Part shown: piece after piece, positions 13,344 through 28,639 of the stretch
Numbering within the stretch: position 1 is the first letter of the stretch
Layout of the letters: each line of letters starts with the position of its first letter
Source: Plasmopara viticola
Lineage: Eukaryota > Oomycota > Peronosporomycetes > Peronosporales > Peronosporaceae
Direction of reading: 5' to 3'
DNA: 64,000 nucleotides
NCBI GenBank assembly: GCA_001695595.3
Contig: MBPM02000131.1
Location: 1 to 64,000 of the forward strand
Position numbers and translations under genes: made by a program
Notes under the pieces: model-generated
Told to the model about the DNA's origin: nothing
What the model saw: the letters and a program-made list of their open reading frames with translations, nothing else
Databases searched by the model: none

Positions 13344-16300
13344 ATCATTCTAGACGCGTGCAGACGCAATAGAGTCACAACTAAGCGTATATTTGCTCTT
13401 TGGAAGTGCTGAGACGATCTACGGCCATAGATACGTCCTTTCTATCATTCTAGACGCGTGCAGACGCAATAGAGTCACAACTAAGCGTATATTTGCTCTT
13501 TGGAAGTGCTGAGACGATCTACGGCCATAGATACGTCCTTTCTATCATTCTAGACGCGTGCAGACGCAATAGAGTCACAACTAAGCGTATATTTGCTCTT
13601 TGGAAGTGCTGAGACGATCTACGGCCATAGATACGTCCTTTCTATCATTCTAGACGCGTGCAGACGCAATAGAGTCACAACTAAGCGTATATTTGCTCTT
13701 TGGAAGTGCTGAGACGATCTACGGCCATAGATACGTCCTTTCTATCATTCTAGACGCGTGCAGACGCAATAGAGTCACAACTAAGCGTATATTTGCTCTT
13801 TGGAAGTGCTGAGACGATCTACGGCCATAGATACGTCCTTTCTATCATTCTAGACGCGTGCAGACGCAATAGAGTCACAACTAAGCGTATATTTGCTCTT
13901 TGGAAGTGCTGAGACGATCTACGGCCATAGATACGTCCTTTCTATCATTCTAGACGCGTGCAGACGCAATAGAGTCACAACTAAGCGTATATTTGCTCTT
14001 TGGAAGTGCTGAGACGATCTACGGCCATAGATACGTCCTTTCTATCATTCTAGACGCGTGCAGACGCAATAGAGTCACAACTAAGCGTATATTTGCTCTT
14101 TGGAAGTGCTGAGACGATCTACGGCCATAGATACGTCCTTTCTATCATTCTAGACGCGTGCAGACGCAATAGAGTCACAACTAAGCGTATATTTGCTCTT
14201 TGGAAGTGCTGAGACGATCTACGGCCATAGATACGTCCTTTCTATCATTCTAGACGCGTGCAGACGCAATAGAGTCACAACTAAGCGTATATTTGCTCTT
14301 TGGAAGTGCTGAGACGATCTACGGCCATAGATACGTCCTTTCTATCATTCTAGACGCGTGCAGACGCAATAGAGTCACAACTAAGCGTATATTTGCTCTT
14401 TGGAAGTGCTGAGACGATCTACGGCCATAGATACGTCCTTTCTATCATTCTAGACGCGTGCAGACGCAATAGAGTCACAACTAAGCGTATATTTGCTCTT
14501 TGGAAGTGCTGAGACGATCTACGGCCATAGATACGTCCTTTCTATCATTCTAGACGCGTGCAGACGCAATAGAGTCACAACTAAGCGTATATTTGCTCTT
14601 TGGAAGTGCTGAGACGATCTACGGCCATAGATACGTCCTTTCTATCATTCTAGACGCGTGCAGACGCAATAGAGTCACAACTAAGCGTATATTTGCTCTT
14701 TGGAAGTGCTGAGACGATCTACGGCCATAGATACGTCCTTTCTATCATTCTAGACGCGTGCAGACGCAATAGAGTCACAACTAAGCGTATATTTGCTCTT
14801 TGGAAGTGCTGAGACGATCTACGGCCATAGATACGTCCTTTCTATCATTCTAGACGCGTGCAGACGCAATAGAGTCACAACTAAGCGTATATTTGCTCTT
14901 TGGAAGTGCTGAGACGATCTACGGCCATAGATACGTCCTTTCTATCATTCTAGACGCGTGCAGACGCAATAGAGTCACAACTAAGCGTATATTTGCTCTT
15001 TGGAAGTGCTGAGACGATCTACGGCCATAGATACGTCCTTTCTATCATTCTAGACGCGTGCAGACGCAATAGAGTCACAACTAAGCGTATATTTGCTCTT
15101 TGGAAGTGCTGAGACGATCTACGGCCATAGATACGTCCTTTCTATCATTCTAGACGCGTGCAGACGCAATAGAGTCACAACTAAGCGTATATTTGCTCTT
15201 TGGAAGTGCTGAGACGATCTACGGCCATAGATACGTCCTTTCTATCATTCTAGACGCGTGCAGACGCAATAGAGTCACAACTAAGCGTATATTTGCTCTT
15301 TGGAAGTGCTGAGACGATCTACGGCCATAGATACGTCCTTTCTATCATTCTAGACGCGTGCAGACGCAATAGAGTCACAACTAAGCGTATATTTGCTCTT
15401 TGGAAGTGCTGAGACGATCTACGGCCATAGATACGTCCTTTCTATCATTCTAGACGCGTGCAGACGCAATAGAGTCACAACTAAGCGTATATTTGCTCTT
15501 TGGAAGTGCTGAGACGATCTACGGCCATAGATACGTCCTTTCTATCATTCTAGACGCGTGCAGACGCAATAGAGTCACAACTAAGCGTATATTTGCTCTT
15601 TGGAAGTGCTGAGACGATCTACGGCCATAGATACGTCCTTTCTATCATTCTAGACGCGTGCAGACGCAATAGAGTCACAACTAAGCGTATATTTGCTCTT
15701 TGGAAGTGCTGAGACGATCTACGGCCATAGATACGTCCTTTCTATCATTCTAGACGCGTGCAGACGCAATAGAGTCACAACTAAGCGTATATTTGCTCTT
15801 TGGAAGTGCTGAGACGATCTACGGCCATAGATACGTCCTTTCTATCATTCTAGACGCGTGCAGACGCAATAGAGTCACAACTAAGCGTATATTTGCTCTT
15901 TGGAAGTGCTGAGACGATCTACGGCCATAGATACGTCCTTTCTATCATTCTAGACGCGTGCAGACGCAATAGAGTCACAACTAAGCGTATATTTGCTCTT
16001 TGGAAGTGCTGAGACGATCTACGGCCATAGATACGTCCTTTCTATCATTCTAGACGCGTGCAGACGCAATAGAGTCACAACTAAGCGTATATTTGCTCTT
16101 TGGAAGTGCTGAGACGATCTACGGCCATAGATACGTCCTTTCTATCATTCTAGACGCGTGCAGACGCAATAGAGTCACAACTAAGCGTATATTTGCTCTT
16201 TGGAAGTGCTGAGACGATCTACGGCCATAGATACGTCCTTTCTATCATTCTAGACGCGTGCAGACGCAATAGAGTCACAACTAAGCGTATATTTGCTCTT

Positions 16301-19300
16301 TGGAAGTGCTGAGACGATCTACGGCCATAGATACGTCCTTTCTATCATTCTAGACGCGTGCAGACGCAATAGAGTCACAACTAAGCGTATATTTGCTCTT
16401 TGGAAGTGCTGAGACGATCTACGGCCATAGATACGTCCTTTCTATCATTCTAGACGCGTGCAGACGCAATAGAGTCACAACTAAGCGTATATTTGCTCTT
16501 TGGAAGTGCTGAGACGATCTACGGCCATAGATACGTCCTTTCTATCATTCTAGACGCGTGCAGACGCAATAGAGTCACAACTAAGCGTATATTTGCTCTT
16601 TGGAAGTGCTGAGACGATCTACGGCCATAGATACGTCCTTTCTATCATTCTAGACGCGTGCAGACGCAATAGAGTCACAACTAAGCGTATATTTGCTCTT
16701 TGGAAGTGCTGAGACGATCTACGGCCATAGATACGTCCTTTCTATCATTCTAGACGCGTGCAGACGCAATAGAGTCACAACTAAGCGTATATTTGCTCTT
16801 TGGAAGTGCTGAGACGATCTACGGCCATAGATACGTCCTTTCTATCATTCTAGACGCGTGCAGACGCAATAGAGTCACAACTAAGCGTATATTTGCTCTT
16901 TGGAAGTGCTGAGACGATCTACGGCCATAGATACGTCCTTTCTATCATTCTAGACGCGTGCAGACGCAATAGAGTCACAACTAAGCGTATATTTGCTCTT
17001 TGGAAGTGCTGAGACGATCTACGGCCATAGATACGTCCTTTCTATCATTCTAGACGCGTGCAGACGCAATAGAGTCACAACTAAGCGTATATTTGCTCTT
17101 TGGAAGTGCTGAGACGATCTACGGCCATAGATACGTCCTTTCTATCATTCTAGACGCGTGCAGACGCAATAGAGTCACAACTAAGCGTATATTTGCTCTT
17201 TGGAAGTGCTGAGACGATCTACGGCCATAGATACGTCCTTTCTATCATTCTAGACGCGTGCAGACGCAATAGAGTCACAACTAAGCGTATATTTGCTCTT
17301 TGGAAGTGCTGAGACGATCTACGGCCATAGATACGTCCTTTCTATCATTCTAGACGCGTGCAGACGCAATAGAGTCACAACTAAGCGTATATTTGCTCTT
17401 TGGAAGTGCTGAGACGATCTACGGCCATAGATACGTCCTTTCTATCATTCTAGACGCGTGCAGACGCAATAGAGTCACAACTAAGCGTATATTTGCTCTT
17501 TGGAAGTGCTGAGACGATCTACGGCCATAGATACGTCCTTTCTATCATTCTAGACGCGTGCAGACGCAATAGAGTCACAACTAAGCGTATATTTGCTCTT
17601 TGGAAGTGCTGAGACGATCTACGGCCATAGATACGTCCTTTCTATCATTCTAGACGCGTGCAGACGCAATAGAGTCACAACTAAGCGTATATTTGCTCTT
17701 TGGAAGTGCTGAGACGATCTACGGCCATAGATACGTCCTTTCTATCATTCTAGACGCGTGCAGACGCAATAGAGTCACAACTAAGCGTATATTTGCTCTT
17801 TGGAAGTGCTGAGACGATCTACGGCCATAGATACGTCCTTTCTATCATTCTAGACGCGTGCAGACGCAATAGAGTCACAACTAAGCGTATATTTGCTCTT
17901 TGGAAGTGCTGAGACGATCTACGGCCATAGATACGTCCTTTCTATCATTCTAGACGCGTGCAGACGCAATAGAGTCACAACTAAGCGTATATTTGCTCTT
18001 TGGAAGTGCTGAGACGATCTACGGCCATAGATACGTCCTTTCTATCATTCTAGACGCGTGCAGACGCAATAGAGTCACAACTAAGCGTATATTTGCTCTT
18101 TGGAAGTGCTGAGACGATCTACGGCCATAGATACGTCCTTTCTATCATTCTAGACGCGTGCAGACGCAATAGAGTCACAACTAAGCGTATATTTGCTCTT
18201 TGGAAGTGCTGAGACGATCTACGGCCATAGATACGTCCTTTCTATCATTCTAGACGCGTGCAGACGCAATAGAGTCACAACTAAGCGTATATTTGCTCTT
18301 TGGAAGTGCTGAGACGATCTACGGCCATAGATACGTCCTTTCTATCATTCTAGACGCGTGCAGACGCAATAGAGTCACAACTAAGCGTATATTTGCTCTT
18401 TGGAAGTGCTGAGACGATCTACGGCCATAGATACGTCCTTTCTATCATTCTAGACGCGTGCAGACGCAATAGAGTCACAACTAAGCGTATATTTGCTCTT
18501 TGGAAGTGCTGAGACGATCTACGGCCATAGATACGTCCTTTCTATCATTCTAGACGCGTGCAGACGCAATAGAGTCACAACTAAGCGTATATTTGCTCTT
18601 TGGAAGTGCTGAGACGATCTACGGCCATAGATACGTCCTTTCTATCATTCTAGACGCGTGCAGACGCAATAGAGTCACAACTAAGCGTATATTTGCTCTT
18701 TGGAAGTGCTGAGACGATCTACGGCCATAGATACGTCCTTTCTATCATTCTAGACGCGTGCAGACGCAATAGAGTCACAACTAAGCGTATATTTGCTCTT
18801 TGGAAGTGCTGAGACGATCTACGGCCATAGATACGTCCTTTCTATCATTCTAGACGCGTGCAGACGCAATAGAGTCACAACTAAGCGTATATTTGCTCTT
18901 TGGAAGTGCTGAGACGATCTACGGCCATAGATACGTCCTTTCTATCATTCTAGACGCGTGCAGACGCAATAGAGTCACAACTAAGCGTATATTTGCTCTT
19001 TGGAAGTGCTGAGACGATCTACGGCCATAGATACGTCCTTTCTATCATTCTAGACGCGTGCAGACGCAATAGAGTCACAACTAAGCGTATATTTGCTCTT
19101 TGGAAGTGCTGAGACGATCTACGGCCATAGATACGTCCTTTCTATCATTCTAGACGCGTGCAGACGCAATAGAGTCACAACTAAGCGTATATTTGCTCTT
19201 TGGAAGTGCTGAGACGATCTACGGCCATAGATACGTCCTTTCTATCATTCTAGACGCGTGCAGACGCAATAGAGTCACAACTAAGCGTATATTTGCTCTT

Positions 19301-22300
19301 TGGAAGTGCTGAGACGATCTACGGCCATAGATACGTCCTTTCTATCATTCTAGACGCGTGCAGACGCAATAGAGTCACAACTAAGCGTATATTTGCTCTT
19401 TGGAAGTGCTGAGACGATCTACGGCCATAGATACGTCCTTTCTATCATTCTAGACGCGTGCAGACGCAATAGAGTCACAACTAAGCGTATATTTGCTCTT
19501 TGGAAGTGCTGAGACGATCTACGGCCATAGATACGTCCTTTCTATCATTCTAGACGCGTGCAGACGCAATAGAGTCACAACTAAGCGTATATTTGCTCTT
19601 TGGAAGTGCTGAGACGATCTACGGCCATAGATACGTCCTTTCTATCATTCTAGACGCGTGCAGACGCAATAGAGTCACAACTAAGCGTATATTTGCTCTT
19701 TGGAAGTGCTGAGACGATCTACGGCCATAGATACGTCCTTTCTATCATTCTAGACGCGTGCAGACGCAATAGAGTCACAACTAAGCGTATATTTGCTCTT
19801 TGGAAGTGCTGAGACGATCTACGGCCATAGATACGTCCTTTCTATCATTCTAGACGCGTGCAGACGCAATAGAGTCACAACTAAGCGTATATTTGCTCTT
19901 TGGAAGTGCTGAGACGATCTACGGCCATAGATACGTCCTTTCTATCATTCTAGACGCGTGCAGACGCAATAGAGTCACAACTAAGCGTATATTTGCTCTT
20001 TGGAAGTGCTGAGACGATCTACGGCCATAGATACGTCCTTTCTATCATTCTAGACGCGTGCAGACGCAATAGAGTCACAACTAAGCGTATATTTGCTCTT
20101 TGGAAGTGCTGAGACGATCTACGGCCATAGATACGTCCTTTCTATCATTCTAGACGCGTGCAGACGCAATAGAGTCACAACTAAGCGTATATTTGCTCTT
20201 TGGAAGTGCTGAGACGATCTACGGCCATAGATACGTCCTTTCTATCATTCTAGACGCGTGCAGACGCAATAGAGTCACAACTAAGCGTATATTTGCTCTT
20301 TGGAAGTGCTGAGACGATCTACGGCCATAGATACGTCCTTTCTATCATTCTAGACGCGTGCAGACGCAATAGAGTCACAACTAAGCGTATATTTGCTCTT
20401 TGGAAGTGCTGAGACGATCTACGGCCATAGATACGTCCTTTCTATCATTCTAGACGCGTGCAGACGCAATAGAGTCACAACTAAGCGTATATTTGCTCTT
20501 TGGAAGTGCTGAGACGATCTACGGCCATAGATACGTCCTTTCTATCATTCTAGACGCGTGCAGACGCAATAGAGTCACAACTAAGCGTATATTTGCTCTT
20601 TGGAAGTGCTGAGACGATCTACGGCCATAGATACGTCCTTTCTATCATTCTAGACGCGTGCAGACGCAATAGAGTCACAACTAAGCGTATATTTGCTCTT
20701 TGGAAGTGCTGAGACGATCTACGGCCATAGATACGTCCTTTCTATCATTCTAGACGCGTGCAGACGCAATAGAGTCACAACTAAGCGTATATTTGCTCTT
20801 TGGAAGTGCTGAGACGATCTACGGCCATAGATACGTCCTTTCTATCATTCTAGACGCGTGCAGACGCAATAGAGTCACAACTAAGCGTATATTTGCTCTT
20901 TGGAAGTGCTGAGACGATCTACGGCCATAGATACGTCCTTTCTATCATTCTAGACGCGTGCAGACGCAATAGAGTCACAACTAAGCGTATATTTGCTCTT
21001 TGGAAGTGCTGAGACGATCTACGGCCATAGATACGTCCTTTCTATCATTCTAGACGCGTGCAGACGCAATAGAGTCACAACTAAGCGTATATTTGCTCTT
21101 TGGAAGTGCTGAGACGATCTACGGCCATAGATACGTCCTTTCTATCATTCTAGACGCGTGCAGACGCAATAGAGTCACAACTAAGCGTATATTTGCTCTT
21201 TGGAAGTGCTGAGACGATCTACGGCCATAGATACGTCCTTTCTATCATTCTAGACGCGTGCAGACGCAATAGAGTCACAACTAAGCGTATATTTGCTCTT
21301 TGGAAGTGCTGAGACGATCTACGGCCATAGATACGTCCTTTCTATCATTCTAGACGCGTGCAGACGCAATAGAGTCACAACTAAGCGTATATTTGCTCTT
21401 TGGAAGTGCTGAGACGATCTACGGCCATAGATACGTCCTTTCTATCATTCTAGACGCGTGCAGACGCAATAGAGTCACAACTAAGCGTATATTTGCTCTT
21501 TGGAAGTGCTGAGACGATCTACGGCCATAGATACGTCCTTTCTATCATTCTAGACGCGTGCAGACGCAATAGAGTCACAACTAAGCGTATATTTGCTCTT
21601 TGGAAGTGCTGAGACGATCTACGGCCATAGATACGTCCTTTCTATCATTCTAGACGCGTGCAGACGCAATAGAGTCACAACTAAGCGTATATTTGCTCTT
21701 TGGAAGTGCTGAGACGATCTACGGCCATAGATACGTCCTTTCTATCATTCTAGACGCGTGCAGACGCAATAGAGTCACAACTAAGCGTATATTTGCTCTT
21801 TGGAAGTGCTGAGACGATCTACGGCCATAGATACGTCCTTTCTATCATTCTAGACGCGTGCAGACGCAATAGAGTCACAACTAAGCGTATATTTGCTCTT
21901 TGGAAGTGCTGAGACGATCTACGGCCATAGATACGTCCTTTCTATCATTCTAGACGCGTGCAGACGCAATAGAGTCACAACTAAGCGTATATTTGCTCTT
22001 TGGAAGTGCTGAGACGATCTACGGCCATAGATACGTCCTTTCTATCATTCTAGACGCGTGCAGACGCAATAGAGTCACAACTAAGCGTATATTTGCTCTT
22101 TGGAAGTGCTGAGACGATCTACGGCCATAGATACGTCCTTTCTATCATTCTAGACGCGTGCAGACGCAATAGAGTCACAACTAAGCGTATATTTGCTCTT
22201 TGGAAGTGCTGAGACGATCTACGGCCATAGATACGTCCTTTCTATCATTCTAGACGCGTGCAGACGCAATAGAGTCACAACTAAGCGTATATTTGCTCTT

Positions 22301-25300
22301 TGGAAGTGCTGAGACGATCTACGGCCATAGATACGTCCTTTCTATCATTCTAGACGCGTGCAGACGCAATAGAGTCACAACTAAGCGTATATTTGCTCTT
22401 TGGAAGTGCTGAGACGATCTACGGCCATAGATACGTCCTTTCTATCATTCTAGACGCGTGCAGACGCAATAGAGTCACAACTAAGCGTATATTTGCTCTT
22501 TGGAAGTGCTGAGACGATCTACGGCCATAGATACGTCCTTTCTATCATTCTAGACGCGTGCAGACGCAATAGAGTCACAACTAAGCGTATATTTGCTCTT
22601 TGGAAGTGCTGAGACGATCTACGGCCATAGATACGTCCTTTCTATCATTCTAGACGCGTGCAGACGCAATAGAGTCACAACTAAGCGTATATTTGCTCTT
22701 TGGAAGTGCTGAGACGATCTACGGCCATAGATACGTCCTTTCTATCATTCTAGACGCGTGCAGACGCAATAGAGTCACAACTAAGCGTATATTTGCTCTT
22801 TGGAAGTGCTGAGACGATCTACGGCCATAGATACGTCCTTTCTATCATTCTAGACGCGTGCAGACGCAATAGAGTCACAACTAAGCGTATATTTGCTCTT
22901 TGGAAGTGCTGAGACGATCTACGGCCATAGATACGTCCTTTCTATCATTCTAGACGCGTGCAGACGCAATAGAGTCACAACTAAGCGTATATTTGCTCTT
23001 TGGAAGTGCTGAGACGATCTACGGCCATAGATACGTCCTTTCTATCATTCTAGACGCGTGCAGACGCAATAGAGTCACAACTAAGCGTATATTTGCTCTT
23101 TGGAAGTGCTGAGACGATCTACGGCCATAGATACGTCCTTTCTATCATTCTAGACGCGTGCAGACGCAATAGAGTCACAACTAAGCGTATATTTGCTCTT
23201 TGGAAGTGCTGAGACGATCTACGGCCATAGATACGTCCTTTCTATCATTCTAGACGCGTGCAGACGCAATAGAGTCACAACTAAGCGTATATTTGCTCTT
23301 TGGAAGTGCTGAGACGATCTACGGCCATAGATACGTCCTTTCTATCATTCTAGACGCGTGCAGACGCAATAGAGTCACAACTAAGCGTATATTTGCTCTT
23401 TGGAAGTGCTGAGACGATCTACGGCCATAGATACGTCCTTTCTATCATTCTAGACGCGTGCAGACGCAATAGAGTCACAACTAAGCGTATATTTGCTCTT
23501 TGGAAGTGCTGAGACGATCTACGGCCATAGATACGTCCTTTCTATCATTCTAGACGCGTGCAGACGCAATAGAGTCACAACTAAGCGTATATTTGCTCTT
23601 TGGAAGTGCTGAGACGATCTACGGCCATAGATACGTCCTTTCTATCATTCTAGACGCGTGCAGACGCAATAGAGTCACAACTAAGCGTATATTTGCTCTT
23701 TGGAAGTGCTGAGACGATCTACGGCCATAGATACGTCCTTTCTATCATTCTAGACGCGTGCAGACGCAATAGAGTCACAACTAAGCGTATATTTGCTCTT
23801 TGGAAGTGCTGAGACGATCTACGGCCATAGATACGTCCTTTCTATCATTCTAGACGCGTGCAGACGCAATAGAGTCACAACTAAGCGTATATTTGCTCTT
23901 TGGAAGTGCTGAGACGATCTACGGCCATAGATACGTCCTTTCTATCATTCTAGACGCGTGCAGACGCAATAGAGTCACAACTAAGCGTATATTTGCTCTT
24001 TGGAAGTGCTGAGACGATCTACGGCCATAGATACGTCCTTTCTATCATTCTAGACGCGTGCAGACGCAATAGAGTCACAACTAAGCGTATATTTGCTCTT
24101 TGGAAGTGCTGAGACGATCTACGGCCATAGATACGTCCTTTCTATCATTCTAGACGCGTGCAGACGCAATAGAGTCACAACTAAGCGTATATTTGCTCTT
24201 TGGAAGTGCTGAGACGATCTACGGCCATAGATACGTCCTTTCTATCATTCTAGACGCGTGCAGACGCAATAGAGTCACAACTAAGCGTATATTTGCTCTT
24301 TGGAAGTGCTGAGACGATCTACGGCCATAGATACGTCCTTTCTATCATTCTAGACGCGTGCAGACGCAATAGAGTCACAACTAAGCGTATATTTGCTCTT
24401 TGGAAGTGCTGAGACGATCTACGGCCATAGATACGTCCTTTCTATCATTCTAGACGCGTGCAGACGCAATAGAGTCACAACTAAGCGTATATTTGCTCTT
24501 TGGAAGTGCTGAGACGATCTACGGCCATAGATACGTCCTTTCTATCATTCTAGACGCGTGCAGACGCAATAGAGTCACAACTAAGCGTATATTTGCTCTT
24601 TGGAAGTGCTGAGACGATCTACGGCCATAGATACGTCCTTTCTATCATTCTAGACGCGTGCAGACGCAATAGAGTCACAACTAAGCGTATATTTGCTCTT
24701 TGGAAGTGCTGAGACGATCTACGGCCATAGATACGTCCTTTCTATCATTCTAGACGCGTGCAGACGCAATAGAGTCACAACTAAGCGTATATTTGCTCTT
24801 TGGAAGTGCTGAGACGATCTACGGCCATAGATACGTCCTTTCTATCATTCTAGACGCGTGCAGACGCAATAGAGTCACAACTAAGCGTATATTTGCTCTT
24901 TGGAAGTGCTGAGACGATCTACGGCCATAGATACGTCCTTTCTATCATTCTAGACGCGTGCAGACGCAATAGAGTCACAACTAAGCGTATATTTGCTCTT
25001 TGGAAGTGCTGAGACGATCTACGGCCATAGATACGTCCTTTCTATCATTCTAGACGCGTGCAGACGCAATAGAGTCACAACTAAGCGTATATTTGCTCTT
25101 TGGAAGTGCTGAGACGATCTACGGCCATAGATACGTCCTTTCTATCATTCTAGACGCGTGCAGACGCAATAGAGTCACAACTAAGCGTATATTTGCTCTT
25201 TGGAAGTGCTGAGACGATCTACGGCCATAGATACGTCCTTTCTATCATTCTAGACGCGTGCAGACGCAATAGAGTCACAACTAAGCGTATATTTGCTCTT

Positions 25301-28300
25301 TGGAAGTGCTGAGACGATCTACGGCCATAGATACGTCCTTTCTATCATTCTAGACGCGTGCAGACGCAATAGAGTCACAACTAAGCGTATATTTGCTCTT
25401 TGGAAGTGCTGAGACGATCTACGGCCATAGATACGTCCTTTCTATCATTCTAGACGCGTGCAGACGCAATAGAGTCACAACTAAGCGTATATTTGCTCTT
25501 TGGAAGTGCTGAGACGATCTACGGCCATAGATACGTCCTTTCTATCATTCTAGACGCGTGCAGACGCAATAGAGTCACAACTAAGCGTATATTTGCTCTT
25601 TGGAAGTGCTGAGACGATCTACGGCCATAGATACGTCCTTTCTATCATTCTAGACGCGTGCAGACGCAATAGAGTCACAACTAAGCGTATATTTGCTCTT
25701 TGGAAGTGCTGAGACGATCTACGGCCATAGATACGTCCTTTCTATCATTCTAGACGCGTGCAGACGCAATAGAGTCACAACTAAGCGTATATTTGCTCTT
25801 TGGAAGTGCTGAGACGATCTACGGCCATAGATACGTCCTTTCTATCATTCTAGACGCGTGCAGACGCAATAGAGTCACAACTAAGCGTATATTTGCTCTT
25901 TGGAAGTGCTGAGACGATCTACGGCCATAGATACGTCCTTTCTATCATTCTAGACGCGTGCAGACGCAATAGAGTCACAACTAAGCGTATATTTGCTCTT
26001 TGGAAGTGCTGAGACGATCTACGGCCATAGATACGTCCTTTCTATCATTCTAGACGCGTGCAGACGCAATAGAGTCACAACTAAGCGTATATTTGCTCTT
26101 TGGAAGTGCTGAGACGATCTACGGCCATAGATACGTCCTTTCTATCATTCTAGACGCGTGCAGACGCAATAGAGTCACAACTAAGCGTATATTTGCTCTT
26201 TGGAAGTGCTGAGACGATCTACGGCCATAGATACGTCCTTTCTATCATTCTAGACGCGTGCAGACGCAATAGAGTCACAACTAAGCGTATATTTGCTCTT
26301 TGGAAGTGCTGAGACGATCTACGGCCATAGATACGTCCTTTCTATCATTCTAGACGCGTGCAGACGCAATAGAGTCACAACTAAGCGTATATTTGCTCTT
26401 TGGAAGTGCTGAGACGATCTACGGCCATAGATACGTCCTTTCTATCATTCTAGACGCGTGCAGACGCAATAGAGTCACAACTAAGCGTATATTTGCTCTT
26501 TGGAAGTGCTGAGACGATCTACGGCCATAGATACGTCCTTTCTATCATTCTAGACGCGTGCAGACGCAATAGAGTCACAACTAAGCGTATATTTGCTCTT
26601 TGGAAGTGCTGAGACGATCTACGGCCATAGATACGTCCTTTCTATCATTCTAGACGCGTGCAGACGCAATAGAGTCACAACTAAGCGTATATTTGCTCTT
26701 TGGAAGTGCTGAGACGATCTACGGCCATAGATACGTCCTTTCTATCATTCTAGACGCGTGCAGACGCAATAGAGTCACAACTAAGCGTATATTTGCTCTT
26801 TGGAAGTGCTGAGACGATCTACGGCCATAGATACGTCCTTTCTATCATTCTAGACGCGTGCAGACGCAATAGAGTCACAACTAAGCGTATATTTGCTCTT
26901 TGGAAGTGCTGAGACGATCTACGGCCATAGATACGTCCTTTCTATCATTCTAGACGCGTGCAGACGCAATAGAGTCACAACTAAGCGTATATTTGCTCTT
27001 TGGAAGTGCTGAGACGATCTACGGCCATAGATACGTCCTTTCTATCATTCTAGACGCGTGCAGACGCAATAGAGTCACAACTAAGCGTATATTTGCTCTT
27101 TGGAAGTGCTGAGACGATCTACGGCCATAGATACGTCCTTTCTATCATTCTAGACGCGTGCAGACGCAATAGAGTCACAACTAAGCGTATATTTGCTCTT
27201 TGGAAGTGCTGAGACGATCTACGGCCATAGATACGTCCTTTCTATCATTCTAGACGCGTGCAGACGCAATAGAGTCACAACTAAGCGTATATTTGCTCTT
27301 TGGAAGTGCTGAGACGATCTACGGCCATAGATACGTCCTTTCTATCATTCTAGACGCGTGCAGACGCAATAGAGTCACAACTAAGCGTATATTTGCTCTT
27401 TGGAAGTGCTGAGACGATCTACGGCCATAGATACGTCCTTTCTATCATTCTAGACGCGTGCAGACGCAATAGAGTCACAACTAAGCGTATATTTGCTCTT
27501 TGGAAGTGCTGAGACGATCTACGGCCATAGATACGTCCTTTCTATCATTCTAGACGCGTGCAGACGCAATAGAGTCACAACTAAGCGTATATTTGCTCTT
27601 TGGAAGTGCTGAGACGATCTACGGCCATAGATACGTCCTTTCTATCATTCTAGACGCGTGCAGACGCAATAGAGTCACAACTAAGCGTATATTTGCTCTT
27701 TGGAAGTGCTGAGACGATCTACGGCCATAGATACGTCCTTTCTATCATTCTAGACGCGTGCAGACGCAATAGAGTCACAACTAAGCGTATATTTGCTCTT
27801 TGGAAGTGCTGAGACGATCTACGGCCATAGATACGTCCTTTCTATCATTCTAGACGCGTGCAGACGCAATAGAGTCACAACTAAGCGTATATTTGCTCTT
27901 TGGAAGTGCTGAGACGATCTACGGCCATAGATACGTCCTTTCTATCATTCTAGACGCGTGCAGACGCAATAGAGTCACAACTAAGCGTATATTTGCTCTT
28001 TGGAAGTGCTGAGACGATCTACGGCCATAGATACGTCCTTTCTATCATTCTAGACGCGTGCAGACGCAATAGAGTCACAACTAAGCGTATATTTGCTCTT
28101 TGGAAGTGCTGAGACGATCTACGGCCATAGATACGTCCTTTCTATCATTCTAGACGCGTGCAGACGCAATAGAGTCACAACTAAGCGTATATTTGCTCTT
28201 TGGAAGTGCTGAGACGATCTACGGCCATAGATACGTCCTTTCTATCATTCTAGACGCGTGCAGACGCAATAGAGTCACAACTAAGCGTATATTTGCTCTT

Positions 28301-28570
28301 TGGAAGTGCTGAGACGATCTACGGCCATAGATACGTCCTTTCTATCATTCTAGACGCGTGCAGACGCAATAGAGTCACAACTAAGCGTATATTTGCTCTT
28401 TGGAAGTGCTGAGACGATCTACGGCCATAGATACGTCCTTTCTATCATTCTAGACGCGTGCAGACGCAATAGAGTCACAACTAAGCGTATATTTGCTCTT
28501 TGGAAGTGCTGAGACGATCTACGGCCATAGATACGTCCTTTCTATCATTCTAGACGCGTGCAGACGCAAT
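13344..28570 (+). repeat. Uninterrupted run of about 152 apparently identical monomers
   Basis: Reading line by line I see no substitution or indel over about 15.2 kb, from just after the T-to-C change at 13343 to the variant unit at 28571. The copies are thus more alike than in any other part of the window. This fits very recent amplification or strong homogenisation. It would also result from an assembler filling a repeat graph. The true copy number cannot be judged from the sequence alone. Confidence 0.9.
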
Positions 28571-28639
28571 GGAGTAGCAACTAATCGTATATTTGCTCTT
28601 TGGAAGTGCTAAAACGATCTAGACGCGTGCAGACGCAAT
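28571..28639 (+). repeat. Truncated 69-bp monomer, unique landmark in the core
   Basis: This unit starts GGAGTAGCAACTAATCG (the minor subfamily form), carries AAAACGATC instead of GAGACGATC, and then jumps from GATCTA directly to GACGCGTGCAG. Thirty-one bases (about positions 49-81) are missing. TCTA stands at both ends of the lost segment, so the break lies in a 4-base microhomology. The next unit (28640) also has GAGTAGCAAC before the array returns to the standard form. It is the only GGAGTAG-type unit I see inside the core and it shifts the array phase by 31 bp. Confidence 0.9.
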
